A DNA stretch of 63,900 nucleotides from Vibrio sp. LaRot3 (GCF_027587025.1 NZ_JAPPTI010000015.1:1-63900); one strand, 5' to 3'. Counted from the first letter of the stretch, positions 18,143-26,512 are shown. The notes: generated from the letters alone by a model not told the origin. Program-made: numbers and translations.

Positions 18143-18172
18143 TTGACTTAAATAGTGATCCACTTACTATTT
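18143..18172 (+). promoter_or_regulatory. promoter and overlapping inverted repeat before aspA
   Basis: TTGACT (18143-18148), 16 bp, then TACTAT (18165-18170) is a plausible sigma-70 promoter giving a leader of about 135 nt for aspA. An inverted repeat AAATAGT-N9-ACTATTT (18150-18172) covers the spacer and -10, a repressor-like position. Confidence 0.55.
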
Positions 18173-18311
18173 TTATGCGCAAAGTGCAGTATCATGTGCC
18201 ACATAAGTCAGGACGGATTTTCCAGCCAAACACTCTGACGAATGGATTCTTACTTGCAGAAATGGCTAATAACAACGTTTATTATCAGAATAATTCTCTA
18301 AGGATCCACCT

Positions 18312-19751
18312 ATGGCTACAATCACTGAAAGCAAAGCAGCCACTCGCATTGAAGAAGATCTATTAGGTCAACGTCACGTTCCGGCAGACGCGTACTACGG
18401 CATTCACACTCTACGCGCAATCGAAAACTTCAACATTTCTAACGTTACTATCTCTGACGTACCTGAGTTTGTACGCGGCATGGTAATGACCAAAAAAGCA
18501 GCGGCCCTTGCTAACAAAGAACTGGGCGCAATTCCTAAAGACGTCGCGAACTACATCATCGAAGCGTGTGACCTAATGCTAGAAACTGGCAAGTGTATGG
18601 ATCAGTTCCCATCGGACGTATTCCAAGGCGGCGCAGGCACATCGGTTAACATGAACACCAACGAGGTGATCGCGAACCTTGCTCTTGAGCTAATGGGTAA
18701 AGAAAAAGGTGAATACCACCTAGTAAACCCAAATGACCATGTAAACAAGAGCCAATCAACTAACTGTGCTTACCCAACTGGCTTCCGTATTGCGGTTTAC
18801 AACAGCGTACAAAAACTGATTGAAGCAATTGAATACCTAAAAGGTTCATTCGAAGATAAAAGCCAAGAGTTTAAAAACGTACTGAAGATGGGCCGTACTC
18901 AGCTTCAAGACGCTGTACCAATGACAGTTGGTCAAGAGTTCCACGCTTGGGCAGTAACGCTAAACGAAGAGATTCGCGCACTAGAATACACTTCTAAGCT
19001 ACTGCTTGAGATCAACCTAGGCGCAACGGCAATCGGTACTGGTCTAAACGCACCAGCAGGTTACCAAGGCTTAGCGGTTAAACACCTTGCAGAAGTAACG
19101 GGTCTAGAAGTAGTGCCTGCAGAAGACCTAATCGAAGCGACTTCTGACTGTGGTGCATACGTAATGACCCACGGCGCACTAAAACGCCTAGCAGTTAAAC
19201 TATCTAAGATTTGTAACGACCTACGCTTACTTTCTTCTGGCCCTCGCTCTGGCCTAAACGAATTGAACCTACCTGAGCTTCAAGCAGGTTCTTCTATCAT
19301 GCCAGCAAAAGTGAACCCTGTTGTGCCAGAAGTAGTAAACCAAGTGTGTTTCAAAGTACTGGGTAACGACAACACGATTTCATTCGCAGCAGAAGGCGGT
19401 CAGCTACAGCTAAACGTAATGGAGCCAGTGATTGCACAAAGCATGTTTGAATCGCTATCTATTCTTTCAAATGCTTGCGTTAACCTACGTGACAAGTGTG
19501 TTAGCGGCATCACCGTTAACAAAGAAATCTGTGAAGGCTACGTGTACAATTCTATCGGTATCGTAACTTACCTAAACCCATACATTGGCCACCACGAAGG
19601 TGACATCGTTGGTAAGATTTGTGCTGAAACTGGCAAGAGCGTACGTGAAGTGGTTCTTGAGCGAGGGCTACTCACTGAAGAAGAGCTGGATGACATTCTT
19701 TCCGTTGAAAACTTCATGCATCCGACGTATAAAGCCAAGCGTTACGAATAA
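18312..19751 (+). CDS. aspA: aspartate ammonia-lyase (aspartase)
   Basis: Tetrameric enzyme that deaminates L-aspartate to fumarate and ammonia, feeding anaerobic fumarate respiration. 479 residues of the aspartase/fumarase superfamily. The flexible catalytic loop GSSIMPAKVNP is intact. One oddity: the superfamily motif usually read STND is S149-T150-N151-C152 here, with Cys (TGT) in place of Asp. Codon use is strongly optimised (CTA, GGT). AAGGA precedes the ATG. dcuA follows after a terminator and imports aspartate in exchange for fumarate/succinate. Confidence 0.96.
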   Translation: MATITESKAATRIEEDLLGQRHVPADAYYGIHTLRAIENFNISNVTISDVPEFVRGMVMTKKAAALANKELGAIPKDVANYIIEACDLMLETGKCMDQFPSDVFQGGAGTSVNMNTNEVIANLALELMGKEKGEYHLVNPNDHVNKSQSTNCAYPTGFRIAVYNSVQKLIEAIEYLKGSFEDKSQEFKNVLKMGRTQLQDAVPMTVGQEFHAWAVTLNEEIRALEYTSKLLLEINLGATAIGTGLNAPAGYQGLAVKHLAEVTGLEVVPAEDLIEATSDCGAYVMTHGALKRLAVKLSKICNDLRLLSSGPRSGLNELNLPELQAGSSIMPAKVNPVVPEVVNQVCFKVLGNDNTISFAAEGGQLQLNVMEPVIAQSMFESLSILSNACVNLRDKCVSGITVNKEICEGYVYNSIGIVTYLNPYIGHHEGDIVGKICAETGKSVREVVLERGLLTEEELDDILSVENFMHPTYKAKRYE

Positions 19752-19763
19752 CATTACCAAGGA

Positions 19764-19787
19764 GGGTCCCAAACGGGGCCCTTTTTT
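19764..19787 (+). terminator. aspA terminator
   Basis: GGGTCCC-AAAC-GGGGCCC followed by TTTTTT. One G-U type pair in the stem. Confidence 0.83.
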
Positions 19788-19918
19788 AGCGCTGAATACT
19801 TTGCGCTTCACAGTGATGGCAGCCAATACACTGCACAAATACTTATAAGGATATAGAGCCATCACGACCAGTCTACACTTGACGTGTAAGTAGGCTGATT
19901 ACAATTTGAGGGTCATTT

Positions 19919-21226
19919 ATGGTAGCTGTCGAGCTGTTAGTGGTTCTGCTCTTTATTTTTATCGGGGCACGAATCGGGGGAATTGGTATCGGCTTTGCTG
20001 GTGGTGCTGGCGTCATTGCGCTATCGCTGGGCTTAGGCGTACCAACTAGCCAAGCGTTTATTCCGGTAGACGTCATTTTAATTATCATGTCGGTCATCAC
20101 CGCGATTGCCGCTATGCAAGTTGCTGGTGGTATGGACTGGTTAGTACAAGTGGCAGAAAACTTTTTGCGCAAGAATCCTAAGCGCATCACCTTTTACGCG
20201 CCAATTGTCACTTTCTTGATGACGCTAATGGCCGGTACTGGTCATACGGCATTTTCTACATTACCTGTAATTGCTGAGGTAGCCAAAGGTCAAGGTGTTC
20301 GTCCATCACGCCCATTGTCAATTGCTGTCGTGGCTTCGCAAATCGCCATTACTGCATCACCAATTTCAGCAGCCGTGGTTGCATTCGCCGCAATGCTGGC
20401 ACCAAAAGGCGTCGATTACTTAACGCTATTAGCGGTTTGTATCCCTACTACTTTCATTGCCTGCATGATCGGTGCATTTGTCGCAAACTTTATGGGTAGC
20501 GAGCTAAAAGACGATCCTGTTTATCAGCAACGCCTAGAGCAGGGGTTGATTAAGCTAGCTTCTGAAAAGCAGCGTGAGCTGCTACCAACAGCGAAAACCG
20601 CAACATTCATCTTCTTAGCTGCCATTGCAATGGTTGTTTGCTACGCAGCCGCTATTTCAAAATCTGTGGGTCTGATTGAGAACCCTGCACTTGGTCGTAA
20701 CGAAGCTATCATGACAGTAATGTTAGCAGCAGCAGCAGCGATAGTTCTCTTTACCAAAATTGATGCAAACAAAATCCCAGCGGCGAGTACCTTCCGCTCA
20801 GGCATGACCGCTTGTGTGTGCGTTCTTGGTGTTGCTTGGTTGGGCGCGACGTTTGTTAACGCTCATGTCGATGCAATTAAAGACGTTGCTGGTGAGTTAC
20901 TGGCTGATTACCCATGGATGTTAGCACTGGTGTTGTTCTTTGCGTCTATGCTGCTCTACTCACAAGGTGCAACCACAGTCGCATTAATGCCTGCAGCACT
21001 TGCGATTGGCGTTGCGCCGTTAACCGCAGTCGCATCTTTTGCAGCAGTGAGTGCGCTGTTCGTATTACCCACTTACCCAACGCTACTTGCGGCGGTTGAG
21101 ATGGATGACACCGGCTCGACTCGTATCGGAAAGTATGTATTTAACCATCCTTTCTTTATTCCTGGCGTTGCAACCATTAGCTCAGCCGTAGCACTTGGCT
21201 TCGCCTTTGGTGGCTTGTTGATTTAA
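19919..21226 (+). CDS. dcuA: anaerobic C4-dicarboxylate antiporter DcuA
   Basis: Inner-membrane exchanger of aspartate, fumarate, malate and succinate. 435 residues with about ten to twelve membrane helices. The N-terminus (FIGARIGGIGIGFAGGAG), TASPISAAVVAF and MDDTGSTRIGKYVFNHPFFIPG are family hallmarks. It lies downstream of aspA, so the pair forms an aspartate-fumarate module, but an intervening terminator means it may have its own promoter in the 130-bp gap. Confidence 0.95.
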   Translation: MVAVELLVVLLFIFIGARIGGIGIGFAGGAGVIALSLGLGVPTSQAFIPVDVILIIMSVITAIAAMQVAGGMDWLVQVAENFLRKNPKRITFYAPIVTFLMTLMAGTGHTAFSTLPVIAEVAKGQGVRPSRPLSIAVVASQIAITASPISAAVVAFAAMLAPKGVDYLTLLAVCIPTTFIACMIGAFVANFMGSELKDDPVYQQRLEQGLIKLASEKQRELLPTAKTATFIFLAAIAMVVCYAAAISKSVGLIENPALGRNEAIMTVMLAAAAAIVLFTKIDANKIPAASTFRSGMTACVCVLGVAWLGATFVNAHVDAIKDVAGELLADYPWMLALVLFFASMLLYSQGATTVALMPAALAIGVAPLTAVASFAAVSALFVLPTYPTLLAAVEMDDTGSTRIGKYVFNHPFFIPGVATISSAVALGFAFGGLLI

Positions 21227-21245
21227 AACTGACCGCTTTAAGATA

Positions 21246-21268
21246 AAAGGAGCTACGGCTCCTTTTTT
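21246..21268 (+). terminator. dcuA terminator
   Basis: AAAGGAGC-TACG-GCTCCTTT with TTTTTT. Confidence 0.9.
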
Positions 21269-21715
21269 ATTTCACTCAGCGTAAAAATATCTAGATCACA
21301 CTACAATTTTGACATTAGTCAAAAACATGCTCAAAAGTTCAATTAATAGCACTATTCAATATAAATGAATAAAATTCCCACTTTATTCCTAGCTTTGCAA
21401 AAACTGCCCTAAAGAACGTATAGCACATAACTAACCGAGCATATAAATCCCAATAAGTTAACCAATTAACCCTAGTGAAAACCTTAAAGTTTCCACTCAA
21501 AAAATATGAGCTATTTTTTTGTGAAGATCACCAAAGTTACGGTTTCAATCCGCTCTTACAATATCGACCAAGCAGATTATTTTAATAATTAAGCTCGTTG
21601 ATATTTAATATATTCCAATAACAAAAGTTAATAACTTAACGGTTATTTAATTTTTATAACTATACCTATTAGTCGCTGATTCACTTTTATTTCGTATAAA
21701 AGTAAGGAGATAGCC
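21269..21715 (+). promoter_or_regulatory. AT-rich upstream region of the YfcC-type carrier gene
   Basis: About 450 bp without a gene. It contains a weak ARG-box-like TGAATAAAATTCC (near 21366), a CRP half-site CTAGATCACA (21291-21300), an inverted repeat AATAAC-N6-GTTATT (21630-21647) and a leader hairpin just before the SD. No promoter can be fixed with confidence. The region looks like a control region, consistent with anaerobic and arginine regulation of an ADI-linked carrier. Confidence 0.4.
21683..21703 (+). promoter_or_regulatory. leader hairpin abutting the SD of the carrier gene
   Basis: Perfect 8-bp arms ACTTTTAT / ATAAAAGT with a TTCGT loop. The SD AAGGAG (21704-21709) begins at the very next base, so the hairpin could stabilise the mRNA end or hinder ribosome loading. 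Confidence 0.5.
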
Positions 21716-23164
21716 ATGACAACCCAGACTGTACAAAATGAAGAGAAAAAAGGCGGCTTCTTTGCCAACTTTAAGTTCCCTTCCGCATACACCATTTTAT
21801 TTGTTCTTATCGCCCTAGTCGCTCTAATGACTTGGATCGTTCCTGCAGGTCAATATGACCGCGCAATGAACGAAGACTTAGGCCGTGAAGTTCCAGTAAC
21901 TGGTACTTACCAAGCCGTTGAAGGCAACCCACAAGGCGTTATTGATGTCTTGTTAGCGCCAATCGATGGTTTCTACGACCACAACTCTTACGAAGCGGCA
22001 GCAATCGACGTTTCACTATTCATTCTTATCATCGGTGGTTTCCTAGGTCTTGTTACTAAAACAGGCGCAATCGATGCTGGTATCGAGCGAGTTACAGACC
22101 GCTTGAAAGGCCGTGAAGAAATGATGATTCCTATACTGATGGCACTATTTGCCGCAGGCGGTACCATTTACGGTATGGCGGAAGAGTCACTACCATTCTA
22201 CACCCTTCTTGTACCAGTTATGATGGCAGCTCGCTTTGACCCTCTAGTAGCAGCAGCAACCGTTCTTCTAGGTGCAGGTATCGGTGTACTAGGTTCAACG
22301 ATTAACCCATTTGCAACGGTAATCGCAGCAAACGCATCAGGCATTCCATTCACTGACGGTATTGTACTACGCGTTATCATGCTAGTTATCGGTTGGGGTA
22401 TCTGTGTTGCTTACGTAATGCGTTATGCTCGCATGGTTCGCGCTGACCAAACTAAATCTATCGTTTACGACAAATACGAAGAGAACAAAGCACACTTCCT
22501 TAAGAACGCTGATGCTGGTTCGCTAGAGTTCACTGGTACTCGTAAACTTATTCTTACTATCTTCGCTGCATCTTTCGGTGTGATGATCTACGGTGTATCT
22601 GTTGCAGGTTGGTGGATGGCAGAAATCTCTGCGATGTTCCTAGCAGCAACAATCCTAACGGGTATCGTAGCTCGTATGAGCGAAGAAGAGTTCACGTCTA
22701 GCTTTATCGACGGTGCACGTGACCTACTTGGTGTAGCACTAATCATCGGTATTGCTCGTGGTATCGTTGTAGTAATGGACCGCGGTATGATCACTGACAC
22801 TATTTTGTTCTCTGCTGAGCAAATGGTAACTGGCCTATCGTCAGTAGTGTTCATTAACGTAATGTTCTTCCTAGAAATTCTACTATCGTTCCTAGTACCT
22901 TCAACTTCAGGTCTAGCGGTACTAACTATGCCAATCATGGCGCCACTTGCAGACTTCGCTGGCGTAGGTCGTGAGCTTGTAATCACTGCTTACCAATCTG
23001 CTTCTGGTCTAGTTAACCTAATTACTCCTACATCAGCGGTAGTAATGGGTGGTCTAGCAATCGCTCGCGTTCCTTACGTACGCTGGGTGAAATGGGTAGC
23101 ACCGCTACTAGGTATTTTGCTTGTATTCTGCATCATCGTACTTAGCTTAGGCGCAATGCTTTAA
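21716..23164 (+). CDS. YfcC family carrier, probable arginine/ornithine transporter of the ADI pathway
   Basis: 482 residues with about 12 membrane helices and an N-terminal hydrophilic tail. FPSAYTILFVLIALVALMTWIVPAGQYDR and the glycine-rich AGGTIYGMAEESLPFY and LGSTINPFATVIAANASG segments mark the YfcC/C4-dicarboxylate-anaerobic-carrier-like family, not the APC-type ArcD. Members beside arcA genes are usually taken as arginine or basic amino acid carriers; here that assignment is inference from the arc genes downstream. Strongly biased codons suggest high expression. SD AAGGAG. It is 1.1 kb upstream of arcA, with its own terminator. Confidence 0.8.
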   Translation: MTTQTVQNEEKKGGFFANFKFPSAYTILFVLIALVALMTWIVPAGQYDRAMNEDLGREVPVTGTYQAVEGNPQGVIDVLLAPIDGFYDHNSYEAAAIDVSLFILIIGGFLGLVTKTGAIDAGIERVTDRLKGREEMMIPILMALFAAGGTIYGMAEESLPFYTLLVPVMMAARFDPLVAAATVLLGAGIGVLGSTINPFATVIAANASGIPFTDGIVLRVIMLVIGWGICVAYVMRYARMVRADQTKSIVYDKYEENKAHFLKNADAGSLEFTGTRKLILTIFAASFGVMIYGVSVAGWWMAEISAMFLAATILTGIVARMSEEEFTSSFIDGARDLLGVALIIGIARGIVVVMDRGMITDTILFSAEQMVTGLSSVVFINVMFFLEILLSFLVPSTSGLAVLTMPIMAPLADFAGVGRELVITAYQSASGLVNLITPTSAVVMGGLAIARVPYVRWVKWVAPLLGILLVFCIIVLSLGAML

Positions 23165-23189
23165 TCCTTAAGTAGACCGCATAGTTTGA

Positions 23190-23211
23190 GCCGCCTCCGG
23201 GCGGCTTTTTT
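23190..23211 (+). terminator. terminator of the YfcC-type carrier gene
   Basis: GCCGCC-TCCG-GGCGGC followed by TTTTTT. Confidence 0.92.
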
Positions 23212-23214
23212 ATT

Positions 23215-23600
23215 GCCTTAAACTTTTTAAAACACCGCCTACGCAGGCCTAATCTTTTTACTTGTTCTAAGCAATGAACTCTCGCGAGTCTAACGTTCAA
23301 CACCTCAGCTTCCCAAAGAACCCAAGCTAAGCGCTATCCCAGAACTCTATGCTCTGAATCGATTAACGATGACCAAAGCAAAACGCCCTTCCCCTTAATG
23401 GCGACGACACTCTTCTCGCGGCAAGGTGCATGCGATATACATAGCAGTCTATGGAATGCCTTTGAACCCGATGATTGCCATTCACTTGCCCAGCGCTAAG
23501 CGATTTCAGTCCGTGCCTTAATATCACTTATTTCAGGAGTACTCCTTCAAGCTGCTTTCTCTAACTGGCCTAGCCTTAACTGAACGTGTTGCTAATTAAT
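23215..23600. other. ORF-free block of raised GC, possible degenerate repeat or non-coding RNA
   Basis: About 385 bp with roughly 45-53% GC in its core, set against about 30% GC from 23700 to 24300. No frame is open for a recognisable protein on either strand. A 12-bp palindrome AGGAGTACTCCT is at 23535-23546. It may be a remnant of a gene or mobile element, a dispersed repeat, or an RNA gene. I cannot name it. Confidence 0.4.
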
Positions 23601-23786
23601 GACCACTATTTTTACCCTCACAGCCGGCGAGTCCGAGCGAGCTTTTTCAAGCCATCAAATAACCAATACATTGATAGAATCAGGCAATAATCCCTCGAGT
23701 ATTTTTTACACTAATTGTGTGCACGTTGTTATTTGGCATATTTATTTACTTTTATTCGCTATTTATAACGCACATCATTTACTTAA

Positions 23787-23837
23787 TTTAATCGATTAAA
23801 CAGCCCCATTAACTCCACTCGTTTTAATTGATTAAAA
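23787..23837. promoter_or_regulatory. two related palindromes upstream of arcA
   Basis: TTTAATCGATTAAA (23787-23800) is a perfect 14-bp palindrome. TTTTAATTGATTAAAA (23822-23837) is the same motif with perfect 7-bp arms. The centres are 36 bp apart. The regulator is unknown. Confidence 0.5.
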
Positions 23838-24089
23838 AAGCCATTTTTGAACCATTTTCAATATGTGATCAAAGTAATATTTGACGATATTTTTTTTGTT
23901 ACCAGAAGATTAATTCGCGTCGCGAAATCAACTAACTAGCACAAATAAATGCATATATTCATATTTTGACTAAAGTAACAGTTGTTTTTCAGAGGAATAA
24001 AGTTTCCGGTTTATTCAAAAACACTCACTCACAAGTCAATTTGGTGCATAAACTTCCCCAAAAACAGCTTAAGACCTTTAACTTTATGC

Positions 24090-24118
24090 ATTGTTAACAG
24101 TGAATAGATATTGTTAAC
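24090..24118. promoter_or_regulatory. direct repeat ATTGTTAAC x2 upstream of arcA
   Basis: ATTGTTAAC occurs at 24090-24098 and 24110-24118, 20 bp apart (about two helical turns). Between them lies TGAATAGATATT, a partial ARG-box match. Possible operator for the ArgR paralogue or another factor. Confidence 0.4.
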
Positions 24119-24216
24119 CTCGGCTAAAAAACACCCAAAAACAATATAAATCGAACTGTGATTGACCTCTAAGATCCCCCGCCAGAGAGGGGTAATATGA
24201 ATTCCAGACAAGAGAA

Positions 24217-24234
24217 ATGAATTAAAAAATTCAT
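24217..24234. promoter_or_regulatory. perfect palindrome ATGAATT-AAAA-AATTCAT
   Basis: 7-bp arms with a four-base spacer, 73 bp before the arcA start. It contains the TGAAT and ATTCA halves of an ARG box, but with six bases between them rather than the four of the E. coli consensus. Confidence 0.5.
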
Positions 24235-24277
24235 CTTATATTCCCTACAAAATAAATATTAGTTTTTAGAAATAAAA

Positions 24278-24292
24278 ATTAATTCAATTAAT
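24278..24292. promoter_or_regulatory. palindrome ATTAATT-C-AATTAAT in the arcA leader
   Basis: A perfect 15-bp palindrome ending 15 bases before the arcA ATG and touching the SD region (AGAGAGAT). Confidence 0.4.
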
Positions 24293-24306
24293 AGAGAGAT
24301 ACGATC

Positions 24307-25530
24307 ATGAGTAAGTTTTACGTAGGTTCTGAAATCGGTCAATTACGTCGCGTTCTTGTTCACCGCCCTAGACGCGCTCTTACTCACCTAACACCTTCTA
24401 ACTGCCACGACTTGTTGTTCGATGACGTATTAGCAGTAGAACGTGCAGGTGAAGAACACGATGTATTCACTAAGACACTTCGCGAGCAAGGCACTGAAGT
24501 TTTACTACTGACTGACCTACTAGCTGACACTCTAGCAGTGCCAGAAGCAAAAGAATGGCTACTTAGCCATCAAGTTTCTGATTACCGTCTAGGTAAAACA
24601 TTCGCAAACGACGTTCGCGTTTACCTAAGTGATCTTCCAAACCTAGAGCTAGCTAAGATTCTTACTGGTGGTCTTTCTTACGCAGAGATGCCAATGAAAT
24701 CTTCTTCAATGATGCAAGGTCTACACGCTCCAACTGACTTCATCATCGAACCTCTACCAAACCACCTATTTACTCGCGACACTTCTTGCTGGGTATACGG
24801 CGGCGTATCTATCAACCCAATGGCTAAACCAGCTCGTCAACGTGAAACAAACCACGTTCGCGCTATCTACCGTTGGCACCCAACATTCGCTGGTCAAGAC
24901 TTCATCAAGTACTTCGGCGATGACGAAAGCATCAACTACGACAACGCAACTATCGAAGGCGGTGACGTACTTGTTATCGGTCGTGGCACTGTACTTATCG
25001 GTATGTCTGAGCGTACTACTGCACAAGGTGTTGAGCACCTAGCATCTGGCCTATTCAAACACGGTCAAGCGAAACAAATCATTGCAATGGAGCTACCTAA
25101 ACACCGCTCTTGCATGCACCTAGATACAGTAATGACTCACATGGACGAAGACACATTCTCTGTTTACCCAGAAGTGGTTCGTAAAGATGTGAAATGCTGG
25201 AGTCTAACTGGCGACGAATCTGGCGCTGTAAACGTGAAAGAAGAAGGTTACTTCGTTACTGCTATCGAAAAAGCACTAGGCGTAGACAAGCTAAACCTAA
25301 TCACTACTGGTGGTGACAACTTCCACGCAGAACGTGAGCAATGGAACGACGCGAACAACGTTCTAACAGTGAAACCAGGCGTAGTAATTGGTTACGAAGG
25401 TAACACTTACACCAACGAGAAATACGACAAAGCTGGTATCACAGTTCTACCTATCCCAGGTGACGAACTAGGTCGTGGTCGTGGTGGTGCTCGCTGCATG
25501 AGCTGCCCAATCGAACGTGACGGCATCTAA
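24307..25530 (+). CDS. arcA: arginine deiminase
   Basis: Hydrolyses L-arginine to citrulline and ammonia, the first step of the ATP-yielding ADI pathway, also used for acid resistance. 407 residues of the guanidino-modifying superfamily. LFTRDTSCWV, EGGDVLVIG and the C-terminal GRGGARCMSCPI are conserved; the catalytic nucleophile is the first Cys there (C397). Codon use is heavily biased to the favoured set, implying very high expression. Followed by a stable hairpin, then arcC. The gap upstream to the carrier gene is 1.1 kb and rich in palindromes. Confidence 0.97.
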   Translation: MSKFYVGSEIGQLRRVLVHRPRRALTHLTPSNCHDLLFDDVLAVERAGEEHDVFTKTLREQGTEVLLLTDLLADTLAVPEAKEWLLSHQVSDYRLGKTFANDVRVYLSDLPNLELAKILTGGLSYAEMPMKSSSMMQGLHAPTDFIIEPLPNHLFTRDTSCWVYGGVSINPMAKPARQRETNHVRAIYRWHPTFAGQDFIKYFGDDESINYDNATIEGGDVLVIGRGTVLIGMSERTTAQGVEHLASGLFKHGQAKQIIAMELPKHRSCMHLDTVMTHMDEDTFSVYPEVVRKDVKCWSLTGDESGAVNVKEEGYFVTAIEKALGVDKLNLITTGGDNFHAEREQWNDANNVLTVKPGVVIGYEGNTYTNEKYDKAGITVLPIPGDELGRGRGGARCMSCPIERDGI

Positions 25531-25552
25531 TAAAGTTTTACTAGGGTAAATC

Positions 25553-25579
25553 GGTTGAGGTGGCTCCACCACCTCAACC
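25553..25579 (+). promoter_or_regulatory. intercistronic hairpin between arcA and arcC
   Basis: Perfect 11-bp stem GGTTGAGGTGG / CCACCTCAACC with a CTCCA loop and no T-tract. It probably protects or processes the arcA 3' end rather than terminating transcription. Confidence 0.65.
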
Positions 25580-25600
25580 CACTGCAAAGAGAATAAGAAT

Positions 25601-26512
25601 ATGACTAAGCAAACTGTTGTTGTCGCTCTAGGTGGTAATGCTCTACTTCGTCGTGGTCAGCCACTAGAAGCAGATGTTCAACGCCATAACATTGAGATTG
25701 CGGTAAACACCATTGCAAAAATTGCTCAAGAGTACAACGTGGTTCTAGTACACGGTAACGGCCCACAAGTTGGTCTGTTAGCTCTGCAAGGTCTTGAATA
25801 CAAGAAAGTAAATCCTTACCCGCTTGACGTGTTAGGTAGTGAAACTCAAGGCATGATCGGTTACATGCTAATGCAGGAATTCAAAAACCAAATTCCTGAA
25901 GCAAACGTAACGTGCATGCTAACTCAAATGACTGTTGATCCTGAAGATCCAGCATTTGTAGACCCAACTAAGCCAATTGGTCCTGTTTACGCAGAAGCAG
26001 AAGCTCGCGAAATGGCAGAGAAATACAACTGGACAATCAAACCAGATGGCGAGTACTTCCGCCGCGTAGTTCCTAGCCCACTACCAACTGGCATTATTGA
26101 ACACGATGCAATCACCACACTTATCGATCAAGGTCACCTTGTGATTTGTACTGGTGGTGGCGGTATCCCAGTGAAACGTGAAAACGGCAAACTGGTTGGT
26201 GTAGAAGCAGTAATCGACAAAGACATGTCAGCAGCATTCCTAGCGAAGCAGCTTGGCGCAGACGCTCTATTGATTCTGACTGATGCGGATGCGGTCTACC
26301 TAGATTGGGGTAAACCAACTCAGCACGCACTGCACTCAACAACTCCTGAAGAGTTGAAACAGTACCAGTTCGACGCAGGTTCAATGGGACCAAAAATCGA
26401 CGCCTCTTGTGAGTTCATCAATCAAGGCGGCAAATTAGTTGGTATCGGTGCTCTACAAGATGGCCTACGCATCCTTAAAGGCGAAGCGGGCACTTGCATC
26501 CGTAACAACTAA
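25601..26512 (+). CDS. arcC: carbamate kinase
   Basis: Transfers phosphate from carbamoyl phosphate to ADP, giving ATP, CO2 and ammonia, the last step of the ADI pathway. 303 residues of the amino-acid-kinase fold. VVALGGNALLRRGQ, VHGNGPQVGLLALQ and CTGGGGIPV are the nucleotide and substrate loops; KDMSAAFLAKQLGADALLIL also fits. It is 70 bp after arcA, separated by a hairpin, and 99 bp before the OTC gene, separated by a terminator-like hairpin. Confidence 0.97.
   Translation: MTKQTVVVALGGNALLRRGQPLEADVQRHNIEIAVNTIAKIAQEYNVVLVHGNGPQVGLLALQGLEYKKVNPYPLDVLGSETQGMIGYMLMQEFKNQIPEANVTCMLTQMTVDPEDPAFVDPTKPIGPVYAEAEAREMAEKYNWTIKPDGEYFRRVVPSPLPTGIIEHDAITTLIDQGHLVICTGGGGIPVKRENGKLVGVEAVIDKDMSAAFLAKQLGADALLILTDADAVYLDWGKPTQHALHSTTPEELKQYQFDAGSMGPKIDASCEFINQGGKLVGIGALQDGLRILKGEAGTCIRNN

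Noticed and set aside
21291..21300. CRP site upstream of the carrier gene
   Set aside because: Only the right half (AGATCACA) matches; the left half is poor, so I list it only as a half-site.
23599..23799. 66-codon frame in the carrier-arcA interval
   Set aside because: No SD, low-complexity hydrophobic composition and overlap with a palindrome; better explained as non-coding.
23862..23880. CRP or FNR site upstream of arcA (ATGTGATCAAAG)
   Set aside because: One good half-site only; no inverted partner at the right spacing.
24029..24211. 60-codon minus-strand frame upstream of arcA
   Set aside because: It crosses the likely control region of arcA and has no SD or family similarity.
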